Below, piece after piece: positions 17,045 to 26,244 of a stretch of 64,000 nucleotides of DNA. Below the pieces are notes generated by a model. The model ran no database searches. It was not told where the DNA came from and was given only the letters and a program-made list of their open reading frames with translations. Origin of the DNA: Pseudomonadota bacterium (GTDB lineage: Bacteria > Pseudomonadota > Alphaproteobacteria > Rhizobiales > Tepidamorphaceae). Numbering within the stretch: position 1 is the first letter of the stretch; each line of letters starts with the position of its first letter. Made by a program: the position numbers and the translations under genes. The stretch covers positions 1-64,000 of the forward strand of contig JAEWYT010000078.1 of NCBI GenBank assembly GCA_023458595.1, read 5' to 3'.

Positions 17045-18223
17045 GTGCTCAAGACCGTCGCTTCGTTCGATCGTATCGGTGAGGAAAATGCGTTTGCCGT
17101 GCTCGCGCGGGCGACGGAGCTTGCGCGTGCGGGCCGGGACATCATCAATCTCGGAATCGGCCAGCCCGATTTCAGCACGCCCGACCATATCGTCGAGGCG
17201 GCGGTCAGGGCGTTGCGCGACGGTCACCACGGCTATACGCCGGCGACCGGCATCCTGCCGCTGCGCGAGGCCGTGGCCGCCGATCTGCACCGGCGCCTGA
17301 ACGTCGAGGTCGATCCCGATCTGGTGCTGATCGTGCCGGGCGGGAAGGTAACCATGTTCATGGCGATCCTGATGTTCGGCGAGCCCGGCGCCGACATCCT
17401 CTACCCCGACCCCGGTTTCCCGATCTACCGCTCGATGATCGAATTCACCGGCGCGCGGCCCGTGCCCGTGCCGATCCGCGAGGAGAACGGCTTCGCCTTC
17501 TCGGCGGAGGAGACGTTGTCGCTGGTCACGCCCCGGACGCGGCTTCTGATCCTGAACAGCCCCGCCAATCCGACCGGCGGCGTGACGCCGAAGGAGGAGA
17601 TCGACAAACTGGTCGAAGGTCTCGCCCGCCATCCGGACGTCGCGGTGATGTCCGACGAGATCTACGGGCAGATGACCTACGACGGTCTCGAGCACCGCAC
17701 CCTTCTCGCCTATCCGGAGATCCGCGACAGGCTGATTCTCCTCGACGGCTGGTCGAAGACCTACGCGATGACGGGCTGGCGCATGGGCTACTCGGTCTGG
17801 CCGGGGAAGCTCTACGACTATGCCCGCAAGCTCGCGGTCAACTCCTATTCCTGCGTCAACGCCTCCGCACAGTACGCCGGCCTCGCCGCGCTGGAGGGTC
17901 CGCAGGATGCGGTTGCCGGGATGGTCGCCGAATTCGACCGGCGCCGCGCGGTGGTGGTCGACGGCCTGAACGGCCTGCCGGGTGTCGGCTGCCGCACGCC
18001 GAAAGGCGCGTTCTACGCCTTTCCGAACATCAAGGAGACGGGCTGGAAGTCGAAGCAGCTCGCCTCCGCGCTGCTCGAGCAGGCCGGTGTCGCGACCATC
18101 GGCGGGCCGGACTTCGGCGTCCACGGCGAGGGCTATATCCGCCTGTCCTACGCCAACTCGACCGAGAATATCCGCCGCGCCATCGACCGGATGGGCGAAT
18201 TCCTCACCGCGAAGGCCGCTTGA
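17045..18223 (+). CDS. Class I PLP-dependent aminotransferase
   Basis: This 392-residue fold-type I aminotransferase starts with a GTG that follows a strong GGGAGGGAG site. PLP-contacting segments are present: GIGQPDFSTP at the N-terminus, NSPANPTGG, MSDEIYGQM, and DGWSKTYAMTGWRMGY with the Schiff-base lysine. It is in the aspartate-aminotransferase-like group; the exact amino acid is uncertain. The last 20 bp overlap the 3' end of the convergent P-type ATPase gene, an antisense tail-to-tail arrangement. Confidence 0.9.
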   Translation: MLKTVASFDRIGEENAFAVLARATELARAGRDIINLGIGQPDFSTPDHIVEAAVRALRDGHHGYTPATGILPLREAVAADLHRRLNVEVDPDLVLIVPGGKVTMFMAILMFGEPGADILYPDPGFPIYRSMIEFTGARPVPVPIREENGFAFSAEETLSLVTPRTRLLILNSPANPTGGVTPKEEIDKLVEGLARHPDVAVMSDEIYGQMTYDGLEHRTLLAYPEIRDRLILLDGWSKTYAMTGWRMGYSVWPGKLYDYARKLAVNSYSCVNASAQYAGLAALEGPQDAVAGMVAEFDRRRAVVVDGLNGLPGVGCRTPKGAFYAFPNIKETGWKSKQLASALLEQAGVATIGGPDFGVHGEGYIRLSYANSTENIRRAIDRMGEFLTAKAA

Positions 18224-20927
18224 GGCCGCGGCTTACGACCTTCTCGGTCTCGACGATCAGGAACAGCCCGGCCGCCGCCCCGAGCACCAGCCCCCAGTCG
18301 GAGAGCGTGAGCGGGCGGGTGCCGAACAGCGCCTGGAACGGCGGCAGGTAGGTAAAGGCGAGCTGCATCACGATGACGGCCGCAATCGCGATCAGCACGG
18401 GCCGGCTGCCGAACAGTCCGTGCGCGGAAAGGACCGGACGCCGGATGAAGCGGCTGTTGAGCAGATAGAAGGCCTCGAAGGCGACGATCGCGTTGACCGC
18501 CACGCTGCGCGCGTGGTCGAGGCCGTTGCTGGCGTCCACGCGGATGAACAGCGCGAAGACGGCGACGGTTATCAGCACCGACACATAGACCGTCCGCCAG
18601 GCGAGATAGGCGCCGATGATCGATTCGCGCGGCGAGCGCGGCCGCCGCTTCATGGTGTCGGCTTCCGCCGGTTCGAACGCGAGCGCAAGTGCCAGCGTCA
18701 CCGTCGTCGCCATGTTGATCCAGAGGATCTGGACCGGCGTGATCGGCAGCGGCAGGCCGACGAGGATCGCACCGATGACGATCATCGCTTCGCCGCCGTT
18801 GGTCGGCAGCATGAAGGCGATCGACTTGCGGATGTTCTCGTAGACGGTGCGCCCCTGCTCCACCGCGGCGGCGATCGAAGCGAAGTTGTCGTCGGCGAGC
18901 ACGATCTGCGCAGCCTCCTTGGTCGCTTCCGAGCCCTTGATGCCCATCGCGATCCCGACGTCGGCACGCTTCAGGGCGGGCGCGTCGTTCACCCCGTCGC
19001 CGGTCATCGCGACGATCTCGCCGCGGCCCTGCAGGGCCTCGACGAGCCTGAGCTTGTGCTCGGGGCTCGTGCGCGCGAAGACGTCGATCTCCGCCGCCCT
19101 CTCGGCGAGCTCGTCCGGCGAGAGCACCTCGAAGTCGCGCCCGGTCATCACTTCGTCCGTCGAAAGGCCGAATCGGCCGGCGATCGATCGGGCGGTCTCG
19201 GGATGATCCCCGGTGATCATCTTGATGCGGATGCCGGCGGCGCGGCATTCGGCGACCGCCCTGATCGCCTCCGGACGCGGCGGATCGGCGAGGCCGATCA
19301 GCCCGAGCATGGTCAACCCCTTTTCCAGGTCGCCGAAATCCATGTCGACGAGACTGGCCGGCACCGTGCGGGTCGCAACCGCGATGACCCGCTCTCCGGC
19401 CGCCGTCATCTGCTCGAGCCGCCGGTGCCAGCGCGCCGGATCGATCCGCTCGTCGCGGACCGCGTCGCGCTGCCGGTCGCACAACGCCAGCAATCGCTCC
19501 GGCGCGCCCTTCACATAGATGACGCCGCGATCGCCCTCGCGATGCAGCGTCGCCATGAGCTGCGTCTCGGATTCGAAGGGAATCACGTCGAGGCGCGGCA
19601 TGCCGGCGCGGGCGCCGTCCTCGTCGACTCCGGCCTTCGCGGCGAAGGCGAGCAGCGCGCCCTCCATCGGATCGCCTTCCACCCGCCAGGCCCCGTCATG
19701 GTCGCGGCGCAGCCGGGCGTCGGAGCACAGGGCAACCGCGCGGGCGAGCTCCGACAGGGCCGGCTCGCCTGATGGCTCGCCCGATGGCTCGCCCGCCCCA
19801 TGATCGCCCACGACCCGCCCCTCGGGCGCGTACCCGTCGCCGGTGACCCGGTAGAGCGCGTCGACGGTCGCGACCTCCTCGACCACCATCTCGTTGCGCG
19901 TCAGCGTTCCGGTCTTGTCCGAGCAGATCACCGTGACGGAGCCGAGCGTCTCCACGGCGGGCAGGCGGCGTACGATGGCGTTGCGCCGCGCCATCCGCTC
20001 GACACCGAAGGCGAGCGCGATCGTCAGGATCGCCGGCAGCTCCTCGGGTATCGCCGCGACGGCCAGGCCGACCGCGGCGAGGAACATCTCGCTCGCCGGC
20101 CAGCCGTTGACCAGCACGCCCCAGGCGAAGATGGCCGCGGCCGCGGCGAGGACGATGAAGGCGAGCCCCTGTCCGAAGCGGACGATGCGTTTCAGCAGCG
20201 GCGTCGTCACCGCCCCGACGCTCTCGATCAGGGCGCCGATCCGGCCGATCTCGGTGCGCAGCCCGGTCCCGACGACGACGCCCGACCCGTAACCGCGCGT
20301 CACCAGCGTGCCGAAGAAGGCGAGATCGGACCGATCGCCGATCGCGGCGCCGCGGGAAACCGGCGCGACCTGCTTGGCGACCGGCAGCGATTCCCCCGTC
20401 AGCACGGCCTCGTCGATCTCCAGGCCCTTGACGTGCAGGAGGCGCAAATCCGCCGGGACTCGGTCGCCGGGCTCCAGCAACACGACATCGCCGGGAACCA
20501 GCGCGGCCGCGCCGAGCGTGAGGCGCCGGCCGTCGCGCAGCACGGAAGCCTGCGGCGACAGCATCTCGCGGATCGCCTCCAGCGCCGCTTCGGCCCGCCC
20601 CTCCTGCACGAAGCCGATGACGGCATTGATCACGACGACCGACACGATCACCACGGCGTCGACGGCATGGCCGATCACGGCCGTGATCGCGGCGGCGGCG
20701 ATCAGCAGGTAGACGAGGACGTTGTTGAACTGGGAAAGGAAGCGCAGGAGCGCGGACCGGCGCGGCGCCCGGGGCAGGAGGTTCGGCCCGTAGCGGGTGA
20801 GCCGCGCCACCGCTTCCGCCGTACTCAGGCCGGCATGATCGGTCGCGAGCCGCTCGAACGCCTGCGCGGCGGACAGCGCATGCCAGGCGATCCGGTCCGC
20901 GATCTCCGTGTCGGTTCGGTCTTTCAT
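18204..20927 (-). CDS. P-type cation-translocating ATPase (P2-like)
   Basis: This ~907-residue ion pump shows the actuator TGES motif in LTGESLPVAKQ, the phosphorylation site SDKTGTLT, KGAPERLL in the nucleotide domain, and TGDGVNDAPALKRAD. In the membrane domain the helix-4 motif is PEELP rather than the commoner bacterial PEGLP, and helix 6 reads NMATTVTLALALAFEP. These place it among bacterial PacL/MgtA-like pumps of unsettled specificity (Ca2+, Mn2+ or monovalent cations). An in-frame triple GEPS repeat lies in the cytoplasmic loop. The ATG at 20927 is chosen; a TTG at 20975, directly after the desaturase stop codon, is an alternative. Confidence 0.9.
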   Translation of the reverse strand: MKDRTDTEIADRIAWHALSAAQAFERLATDHAGLSTAEAVARLTRYGPNLLPRAPRRSALLRFLSQFNNVLVYLLIAAAAITAVIGHAVDAVVIVSVVVINAVIGFVQEGRAEAALEAIREMLSPQASVLRDGRRLTLGAAALVPGDVVLLEPGDRVPADLRLLHVKGLEIDEAVLTGESLPVAKQVAPVSRGAAIGDRSDLAFFGTLVTRGYGSGVVVGTGLRTEIGRIGALIESVGAVTTPLLKRIVRFGQGLAFIVLAAAAAIFAWGVLVNGWPASEMFLAAVGLAVAAIPEELPAILTIALAFGVERMARRNAIVRRLPAVETLGSVTVICSDKTGTLTRNEMVVEEVATVDALYRVTGDGYAPEGRVVGDHGAGEPSGEPSGEPALSELARAVALCSDARLRRDHDGAWRVEGDPMEGALLAFAAKAGVDEDGARAGMPRLDVIPFESETQLMATLHREGDRGVIYVKGAPERLLALCDRQRDAVRDERIDPARWHRRLEQMTAAGERVIAVATRTVPASLVDMDFGDLEKGLTMLGLIGLADPPRPEAIRAVAECRAAGIRIKMITGDHPETARSIAGRFGLSTDEVMTGRDFEVLSPDELAERAAEIDVFARTSPEHKLRLVEALQGRGEIVAMTGDGVNDAPALKRADVGIAMGIKGSEATKEAAQIVLADDNFASIAAAVEQGRTVYENIRKSIAFMLPTNGGEAMIVIGAILVGLPLPITPVQILWINMATTVTLALALAFEPAEADTMKRRPRSPRESIIGAYLAWRTVYVSVLITVAVFALFIRVDASNGLDHARSVAVNAIVAFEAFYLLNSRFIRRPVLSAHGLFGSRPVLIAIAAVIVMQLAFTYLPPFQALFGTRPLTLSDWGLVLGAAAGLFLIVETEKVVSRGLKRPSR

Positions 20928-20975
20928 GGCGGCCGTGGCAGGCAGGTCGACACTGGTCGGTTCACGACTCGGCAA

Positions 20976-21884
20976 CTAGGCGCCGCGACCGACGGCCTCC
21001 CGGACGTAGCGGGCGTTGAACGCGGCGTAGCCCCGCGACACGTTTTCCAGCCGGTCCTTGAAGCGCTGATGAACGTCCGGCAGAGCGTGGAACGGAACGC
21101 CCATGAAGGCGTAATGTTCCGTGTGATAGGGCATGTTCCAGGCCAGGAACCGCACAAGGCGCGTCGTCAGCGTCGTGCGCGTGTTGGCGAAGGGGTCGCC
21201 CACGAACGGGCACAGACCGTGTTCGGCGAGCAGATAGAACCGCAGCACCGGCTGGCCGAGCAGGGTCGGCAGGATCCAGTAGCGCAGCAGGATGTCGCTG
21301 CCCGCCGCGACCGACAGGACGAGCAGCAGCGCGTAGCCCGCCAGGAACCACCGTGCCTCGGCGACGACGCGGGCCCTCAGACCGGGGGCGACATAGCGCT
21401 CCGGCACGCGGCCCAGCGCGTGGAGCACGGGCCCTCCGACGGCGCTCGTCCAGTATTTGAGCCCGCTCGCATGCCAGAGATAGCGCGGCCAGGTGTCGAT
21501 GCGCTTGTCGTCGAGCTCCGGGTCCTCGCCGGGGACCTGGGTATGGCGGTGGTGGGCAAGATGGAACCCGCGGAACCAGGCCGGCGGCAGCATCACGACG
21601 AAGCCCGCCGCGTGCGCGACCGCCGCGTTGAGCCGGAGAGAGGAGAAGGCGGTGCGGTGGACCGTTTCGTGCAGCGCGCAGAACAGGAAGACCAGCAGCA
21701 CGCCCTGCGCGAACATGGCCGGCAGCAGGAACCCGGTTCCCGTGGCGAGACGGATCCCCGCCGACGTGAGCGCGATCAGGGCGAGATGCCCGGCGAGCCT
21801 TTCGAGGCCCTTGGCGTCCGAACGGGCCGACAGCGCCTTCAGGAGGCGCTTGTCGTCAGAATCGAGGACGGTCGCATCACGCAT
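20976..21884 (-). CDS. Membrane fatty acid desaturase
   Basis: This 302-residue integral membrane di-iron enzyme has three histidine boxes: HETVH, HLAHHRHT and YHTEHY. It has four or more hydrophobic segments. Such enzymes introduce double bonds into acyl lipids using O2; related hydroxylases and carotenoid enzymes share the fold. It lies directly upstream of the P-type ATPase (the gene's TAG is followed at once by a possible TTG start), so the two are probably cotranscribed, perhaps linking membrane fluidity and ion homeostasis. That link is inference. Confidence 0.87.
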   Translation of the reverse strand: MRDATVLDSDDKRLLKALSARSDAKGLERLAGHLALIALTSAGIRLATGTGFLLPAMFAQGVLLVFLFCALHETVHRTAFSSLRLNAAVAHAAGFVVMLPPAWFRGFHLAHHRHTQVPGEDPELDDKRIDTWPRYLWHASGLKYWTSAVGGPVLHALGRVPERYVAPGLRARVVAEARWFLAGYALLLVLSVAAGSDILLRYWILPTLLGQPVLRFYLLAEHGLCPFVGDPFANTRTTLTTRLVRFLAWNMPYHTEHYAFMGVPFHALPDVHQRFKDRLENVSRGYAAFNARYVREAVGRGA

Positions 21885-21939
21885 CGTTTCGCATCCGCGA
21901 AGACCCTAGCCTTCCCGGAGCGTCCATGGAAGAGCCGGT

Positions 21940-22530
21940 TCAGCCTGCGGCGAGCGCCACCCCCGCGACGGCCACCGCCGCGCCGACGGCACGTATGACG
22001 TAGGCCGACAGGCCCGAGCGCGTGGCGCCGATCGCCAGCGCGATGCCGACGCCGTGCAGGATCGCGGTCGCCAGCGCGAAGCCGGCGAGATACTCGATAC
22101 CCGCCGCCGTCTCGGGGATCTCCGTGCCGTGCGCATGACCATGGAAAAGCGCGAAGACGCCGATCAGCACCGCGCCGAGCCAGACCGGCGCGCGCACCGC
22201 CAGAGCGACGGCGAGGCCGAGCACGATCACGGAGGCGAGGATGCCCGGTTCCACGAAGGGTATCGGGACCCCGGCCATGCCCATGACGCCGCCGATCGCC
22301 ATGACGCCGACGAAGGCGGCGGGCCAGACCCACAGCGCGGCGCCGCCGACCATGCCGGCCCACAGGCCGACGCTGACCATCGCCAGCAGATGGTCGGGCC
22401 CGAACATCGGGTGCTCGAATCCCGAGACGAAGCCCGAGGTCGCGCCGACGCCCACATGGGCGAGCGCCGGCGTGGCGGCGAACGCGGCCAGGACGAAGGC
22501 CAGTCTTGCTGTCGAAGTGTTGCTGATCAT
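21940..22530 (-). CDS. ureJ: HupE/UreJ family nickel permease
   Basis: This 196-residue membrane protein has a cleavable N-terminus ending PALAHV, then the family metal motif HPMFGPDH, and later FHGHAHGTE. About six hydrophobic helices follow. It lies 15 bp after ureG at the end of the urease accessory genes, so its likely role is nickel uptake for urease maturation rather than for hydrogenase. No hydrogenase genes are present in the window. Confidence 0.88.
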   Translation of the reverse strand: MISNTSTARLAFVLAAFAATPALAHVGVGATSGFVSGFEHPMFGPDHLLAMVSVGLWAGMVGGAALWVWPAAFVGVMAIGGVMGMAGVPIPFVEPGILASVIVLGLAVALAVRAPVWLGAVLIGVFALFHGHAHGTEIPETAAGIEYLAGFALATAILHGVGIALAIGATRSGLSAYVIRAVGAAVAVAGVALAAG

Positions 22531-22545
22531 CGGATCCCCCGTGTT

Positions 22546-23205
22546 TCAGTTTGCTGCGGCGGCGCGGACACCAGCCCGAGAACCGGCGCCTTTCAGGCCG
22601 CCGGCCGTTTCGATGAAGTCGATGACGGTCTGCAACCCCTCGCGCGTCTTGAGATTGGTGAAGACATAGGGCCTTTCGCCGCGCATCCGTTTCGTGTCCG
22701 AATCCATCACCTCGAGCGACGCCCCGACGAGCGGGGCGAGGTCGATCTTGTTGATGACCAGGAGGTCGGAGCGCGTGATGCCCGGGCCGCCCTTGCGCGG
22801 GATCTTCTCGCCGGCGGCGACGTCGATCACGTAGATGGTGAGGTCGGCGAGTTCTGGCGAAAACGTCGCTGCGAGATTGTCACCGCCGGATTCGATCAGC
22901 ACCAGGTCGAGGCTCGGGAAGCGCCCGCGCATCTCCGCGACCGCCGCGAGGTTGATCGAGGCGTCCTCGCGGATCGCCGTGTGCGGACAGCCGCCCGTCT
23001 CCACGCCCATGATCCGCTCGACGGGCAGCGCTCCCGCCCGCGTCAGGATCAGGGCGTCCTCCTTCGTGTAGATGTCGTTGGTGATCGCGGCGATGTCGTA
23101 GGTGTCGCGCATCGCCTTGCACAGCGCCTCCATCAGCGCCGTCTTGCCCGAGCCGACCGGCCCGCCGATGCCGACGCGCAGGGGTCCGTGGGGGGAACTC
23201 GTCAT
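22546..23205 (-). CDS. ureG: Urease accessory GTPase UreG
   Basis: This 219-residue SIMIBI GTPase drives nickel insertion into urease. It shows the P-loop GIGGPVGSGKTAL, the metal-binding CPH in GVETGGCPHTAIREDAS, the ESGGDNLAATFSPELAD switch region, and NKID for guanine recognition. Its start overlaps the ureF stop by ATGA. Length and motifs are fully typical; a short alanine-rich C-terminal tail is extra. Confidence 0.97.
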   Translation of the reverse strand: MTSSPHGPLRVGIGGPVGSGKTALMEALCKAMRDTYDIAAITNDIYTKEDALILTRAGALPVERIMGVETGGCPHTAIREDASINLAAVAEMRGRFPSLDLVLIESGGDNLAATFSPELADLTIYVIDVAAGEKIPRKGGPGITRSDLLVINKIDLAPLVGASLEVMDSDTKRMRGERPYVFTNLKTREGLQTVIDFIETAGGLKGAGSRAGVRAAAAN

Positions 23206-23885
23206 GTCCTGAACAGCCTCGTGTACTGGGTTTCGTGACGCATCGACGCGATGTCGGCGAGGAGGACGCAGCCGCCGAGGTCGTCGAGTCCGGCGGCTTC
23301 GGCTTGTATCCCGACCTCCGAAACGACCGGCTCCAGCGCCGCCGTCACCCTCTGCCCGTCCGTCTGGCCGAGCGGGATCAGCCGGATGCCGGCCGAGACG
23401 ATGTTGGCGGCGAAGGCATGCAGATAGGCGACGAGCGTCGCGCCGAGCGGAATGCCGTGCCGAGCCGCCGCTATTCCGACCGCGACCGGATACGCGAGCT
23501 CGGCCCGCGGCAGACCTCCGCCGAGGGACCAGGCCGCGTCCGCGGCGAGCGCGAAGGCTCTGCCCTGCGACAGCGTCTCGACCGCGCGTTCCTTCGACGG
23601 CGACAGCGCGGCGGCGAGCTCGGCGATCTCACGCAGGCGATCGTCGTCGCCGGCGGTCATCGCCTTCCACGTCTCCGCGAGCAGGATCGCGTCCTGGCGT
23701 CCCGCGCCGAAGCGCAGGATCTGCGTCACCCCGTCCCGAAGGGTCGCCGCGTCGGCGACCTCACCCGTCTCCACCACCCATTCGAGCCCGTGGCTGTGCG
23801 AGAACGCGCCGACCGGGAACGACGGCGACAGCCACGCCATCAGCCGGTAGAGCCCGGCCGGATCGAGGTCACGCCGCTCAGCCAT
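23202..23885 (-). CDS. ureF: Urease accessory protein UreF
   Basis: This 227-residue all-helical UreF acts with UreD and UreG in the maturation complex. Recognisable segments are LMAWLSPSFPVGAFSHSHGLEW near the N-terminus (written here with its first residues in the family pattern) and GAGRQDAILLAETW. The start at 23885 (MAERRDLDPAGL) overlaps the ureE stop within ATGGCTGA. A longer in-frame reading would translate the ureE histidine codons out of frame and is rejected. The C-terminus overlaps ureG by 4 nt. Confidence 0.95.
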   Translation of the reverse strand: MAERRDLDPAGLYRLMAWLSPSFPVGAFSHSHGLEWVVETGEVADAATLRDGVTQILRFGAGRQDAILLAETWKAMTAGDDDRLREIAELAAALSPSKERAVETLSQGRAFALAADAAWSLGGGLPRAELAYPVAVGIAAARHGIPLGATLVAYLHAFAANIVSAGIRLIPLGQTDGQRVTAALEPVVSEVGIQAEAAGLDDLGGCVLLADIASMRHETQYTRLFRT

Positions 23886-24393
23886 CGCCGTGTCCGTCGT
23901 GGTGGTGGTGCCCGTGGCCGTGATGATGATGATGATCGTGGTCGTGCCCATGATCGTGGCCGTGGTGACCCTGGGAATAGGCCCCGCCCTCCGGGTCGAA
24001 CGGCGCGCGGACGGCGCGCACGGTTCCGCCGAGCCCCTCGATCATCTCGGCGATCACGTGGTCGGGGCGGATCAGGATGTGGTCTGCCCCGATCGCCGCC
24101 GGCAGGTGCCGGTTGCCGATGTGCCAGGCAAGCCGCGTCAGGTGATGCGCGTCGCGGGCCGTGATCTCCATCAGGTCCTCGTCCGCCGCCCGCACGGCGA
24201 CGACGCGGCCGTCCTCGAGCTGGAGCCCGTCGCCGTCGCGAAGCGCGACCGCCTCGGGCAGGTCGAGCAGGAAGACGGTGCCCTTCTCGGCGGTCAGCGC
24301 AATACGCCGCCGGAACCGGCTGTCGTGGTCGAGCCTCACCGTGTCGGCCGCCGCGTGACCGCCCTTCGGAACGACTTTCAGCGCGCGGATCAT
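23878..24393 (-). CDS. ureE: Urease nickel metallochaperone UreE
   Basis: This 171-residue chaperone has an N-terminal UreE domain (MIRALKVVPKG, VFLLDLPEAVALRDGDGL) and a metal-binding C-terminal domain containing LAWHIGNRHLP. It ends in a histidine-rich tail with 17 histidines in about 30 residues (GHDHGHDHDHHHHHGHGH and beyond), which should bind several nickel ions. The ATG at 24393 is chosen over a TTG two codons upstream. It is separated from ureC by a palindromic repeat element. Confidence 0.95.
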   Translation of the reverse strand: MIRALKVVPKGGHAAADTVRLDHDSRFRRRIALTAEKGTVFLLDLPEAVALRDGDGLQLEDGRVVAVRAADEDLMEITARDAHHLTRLAWHIGNRHLPAAIGADHILIRPDHVIAEMIEGLGGTVRAVRAPFDPEGGAYSQGHHGHDHGHDHDHHHHHGHGHHHHDGHGDG

Positions 24394-24414
24394 GCCCAAG
24401 CCCCTTCCCGCGCT

Positions 24415-24503
24415 CCGTCATGGCCGGGCCCGTCCCGGCCATCCACGGTCGCATGTCTCGAAAGGCCATCCGTGGATACCCGGAACAAGTCCGGGCATGA
24501 CGG
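24415..24503. repeat. Palindromic ~89-bp intergenic repeat (copy 1), between ureC and ureE
   Basis: The element is an inverted repeat of inverted repeats: it starts CCGTCATG and ends CATGACGG, with inner arms ATCCACGG and CCGTGGAT and CCGG/GGCC-rich sub-palindromes in each half. A second copy with nearly identical arms lies at 30667-30754 in another gap of the same operon. It matches the general look of small palindromic repeats common between genes in alphaproteobacteria. In RNA it would form a long cruciform-like hairpin that could stabilise or attenuate the operon transcript. Confidence 0.8.
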
Positions 24504-24537
24504 GGAGAATGACGTGTGTGCGCGCGACATCATCGCC

Positions 24538-26244
24538 TCAGAACAGGAAATACATCTGCGCCATCGGCAGGATGTCCGCCGGCGGACAGGTCAAAAGCTC
24601 GCCATTGGCGCGCACTTCGTACGTCTCCGGATCGACGTCGATGCTCGGCGTCGCCGAATTGTGGATCATGCTCGCCTTGCAGATGTCGCGCGTATGGGAG
24701 ACGGGCACCAGCGTCTTGGCGACGCCGAGCCGGGAGGCGAGCCCCGCATCGATCGAAGCCTTCGAGACGAAGGTCACCGAGCTCGCCGTCATCGCCTTTC
24801 CATAGGCCGCGAACATCGGCCGGTAGTGTACCGGTTCGGGTGTCGGGATCGAGGCGTTCGGATCGCCCATCGGGGCCGCCGCGATAGACCCGCCGAGGAG
24901 AACCATCTCCGGCTTCACCCCGAAGAAAGCCGGCGACCAGAGAACCAGGTCCGCGCGCTTGCCGACCTCCACCGAGCCGATATGCGCCGACATGCCGTGC
25001 GCGATCGCCGGGTTGATCGTGTACTTGGCGACGTATCGCTTGACCCGGAAATTGTCGTTGTCGCCCGTCTCCTCGGAGAGGCGGCCGCGCTGCACCTTCA
25101 TCTTGTGCGCCGTCTGCCATGTGCGGATCACGACCTCGCCGACCCGGCCCATCGCCTGGCTGTCCGAGGCGATGATCGAGAAGGCGCCCATGTCGTGCAG
25201 GATGTCCTCCGCCGCGATCGTCTCCTTGCGGATGCGGCTCTCGGCGAAGGCGACGTCCTCCGGGATCGACGGATCGAGGTGGTGGCAGACCATCAGCATG
25301 TCGAGATGCTCGTCGATCGTGTTGCGGGTATAGGGCCGCGTCGGATTGGTCGAGGACGGGATCACGTTCGCAAGACCGCACACCTTGATGATGTCCGGTG
25401 CGTGGCCGCCGCCGGCGCCCTCGGTGTGGAAGGCGTGGATGGTGCGGTCCTTGAAGGCGGCGATCGTGTTCTCGACGAAGCCCGACTCGTTCAGCGTGTC
25501 GGTGTGGATCATCACCTGCACGTCATGGTCGTCGGCGACCGACAGGCAGCAGTCGATCGCGCCGGCCGTCGTGCCCCAGTCCTCGTGCAGCTTCAAGGAG
25601 CACGCCCCGCCGAGGATCTGCTCGACGAGCCCCTGCGGCAACGACGAGTTGCCCTTGCCCGACAGGCCGATATTCATCGGCAGGCCGTCGCAGGCCTCGA
25701 TCATCCGCGCGATGTGCCACGGCCCCGGCGTGCAGGTCGTCGCCAGCGTGCCATGCGCCGGGCCCGTGCCGCCACCGAGCATGGTGGTAACGCCTGAATG
25801 GAGCGCCTCGTCGACCTGCTGAGGGCAGATGAAATGAATGTGCGCGTCGAAGCCGCCGGCCGTCAGGATCTTGCCTTCGCCGGCGATCGCCTCGGTGCCC
25901 GGCCCCACGATGATGTCGACGCCTGGCTGGATGTCCGGGTTCCCGGCCTTGCCGATGGCGGCGATACGGCCGTCCTTGAGGCCGACGTCGGCCTTCACGA
26001 TTCCCCAGTGGTCGACGATCAGTGCGTTGGTGATCACCGTATCGACGGCGCCGGCATCGCGCGTCACCTGGCTCTGGCCCATGCCGTCGCGAATCACCTT
26101 GCCGCCGCCGAATTTCACCTCCTCGCCGTAGATCGTGAAGTCCTTCTCGACCTCAATCCAGAGGTCCGTGTCGGCGAGCCGCAGCCTGTCGCCGACGGTC
26201 GGACCGAACATATGGGCGTAGTCGGCCCGGGACATCCTAGCCAT
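24538..26244 (-). CDS. ureC: Urease alpha subunit UreC
   Basis: This 568-residue catalytic subunit is complete. Nickel ligands appear in DAHIHFICPQQ, in KLHEDWGTT (with the preceding carbamylated lysine region GACSLKLHEDWG), in MIHTDTLNESG, and in FHTEGAGGGHAPD. The flap and catalytic histidine lie in MLMVCHHLDPSIPEDV, and the last ligand in SDSQAMGRVGE. The start at 26244 (MARMSRADYAHMFGPT) has AAGGAG upstream and overlaps the stop of a small upstream ORF. It hydrolyses urea to ammonia and carbamate. Confidence 0.98.
   Translation of the reverse strand: MARMSRADYAHMFGPTVGDRLRLADTDLWIEVEKDFTIYGEEVKFGGGKVIRDGMGQSQVTRDAGAVDTVITNALIVDHWGIVKADVGLKDGRIAAIGKAGNPDIQPGVDIIVGPGTEAIAGEGKILTAGGFDAHIHFICPQQVDEALHSGVTTMLGGGTGPAHGTLATTCTPGPWHIARMIEACDGLPMNIGLSGKGNSSLPQGLVEQILGGACSLKLHEDWGTTAGAIDCCLSVADDHDVQVMIHTDTLNESGFVENTIAAFKDRTIHAFHTEGAGGGHAPDIIKVCGLANVIPSSTNPTRPYTRNTIDEHLDMLMVCHHLDPSIPEDVAFAESRIRKETIAAEDILHDMGAFSIIASDSQAMGRVGEVVIRTWQTAHKMKVQRGRLSEETGDNDNFRVKRYVAKYTINPAIAHGMSAHIGSVEVGKRADLVLWSPAFFGVKPEMVLLGGSIAAAPMGDPNASIPTPEPVHYRPMFAAYGKAMTASSVTFVSKASIDAGLASRLGVAKTLVPVSHTRDICKASMIHNSATPSIDVDPETYEVRANGELLTCPPADILPMAQMYFLF

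Noticed and set aside
23886..23951. N-terminal extension of UreF starting in the ureE histidine tract
   Set aside because: The extra residues (Ile and Thr runs) are the ureE histidine codons read out of frame. The ATG at 23885 aligns with the UreF family and overlaps the ureE stop.
24415..24503. CRISPR repeat or insertion-sequence end
   Set aside because: There is no regular repeat-spacer pattern and no transposase; the two copies are solitary nested palindromes.
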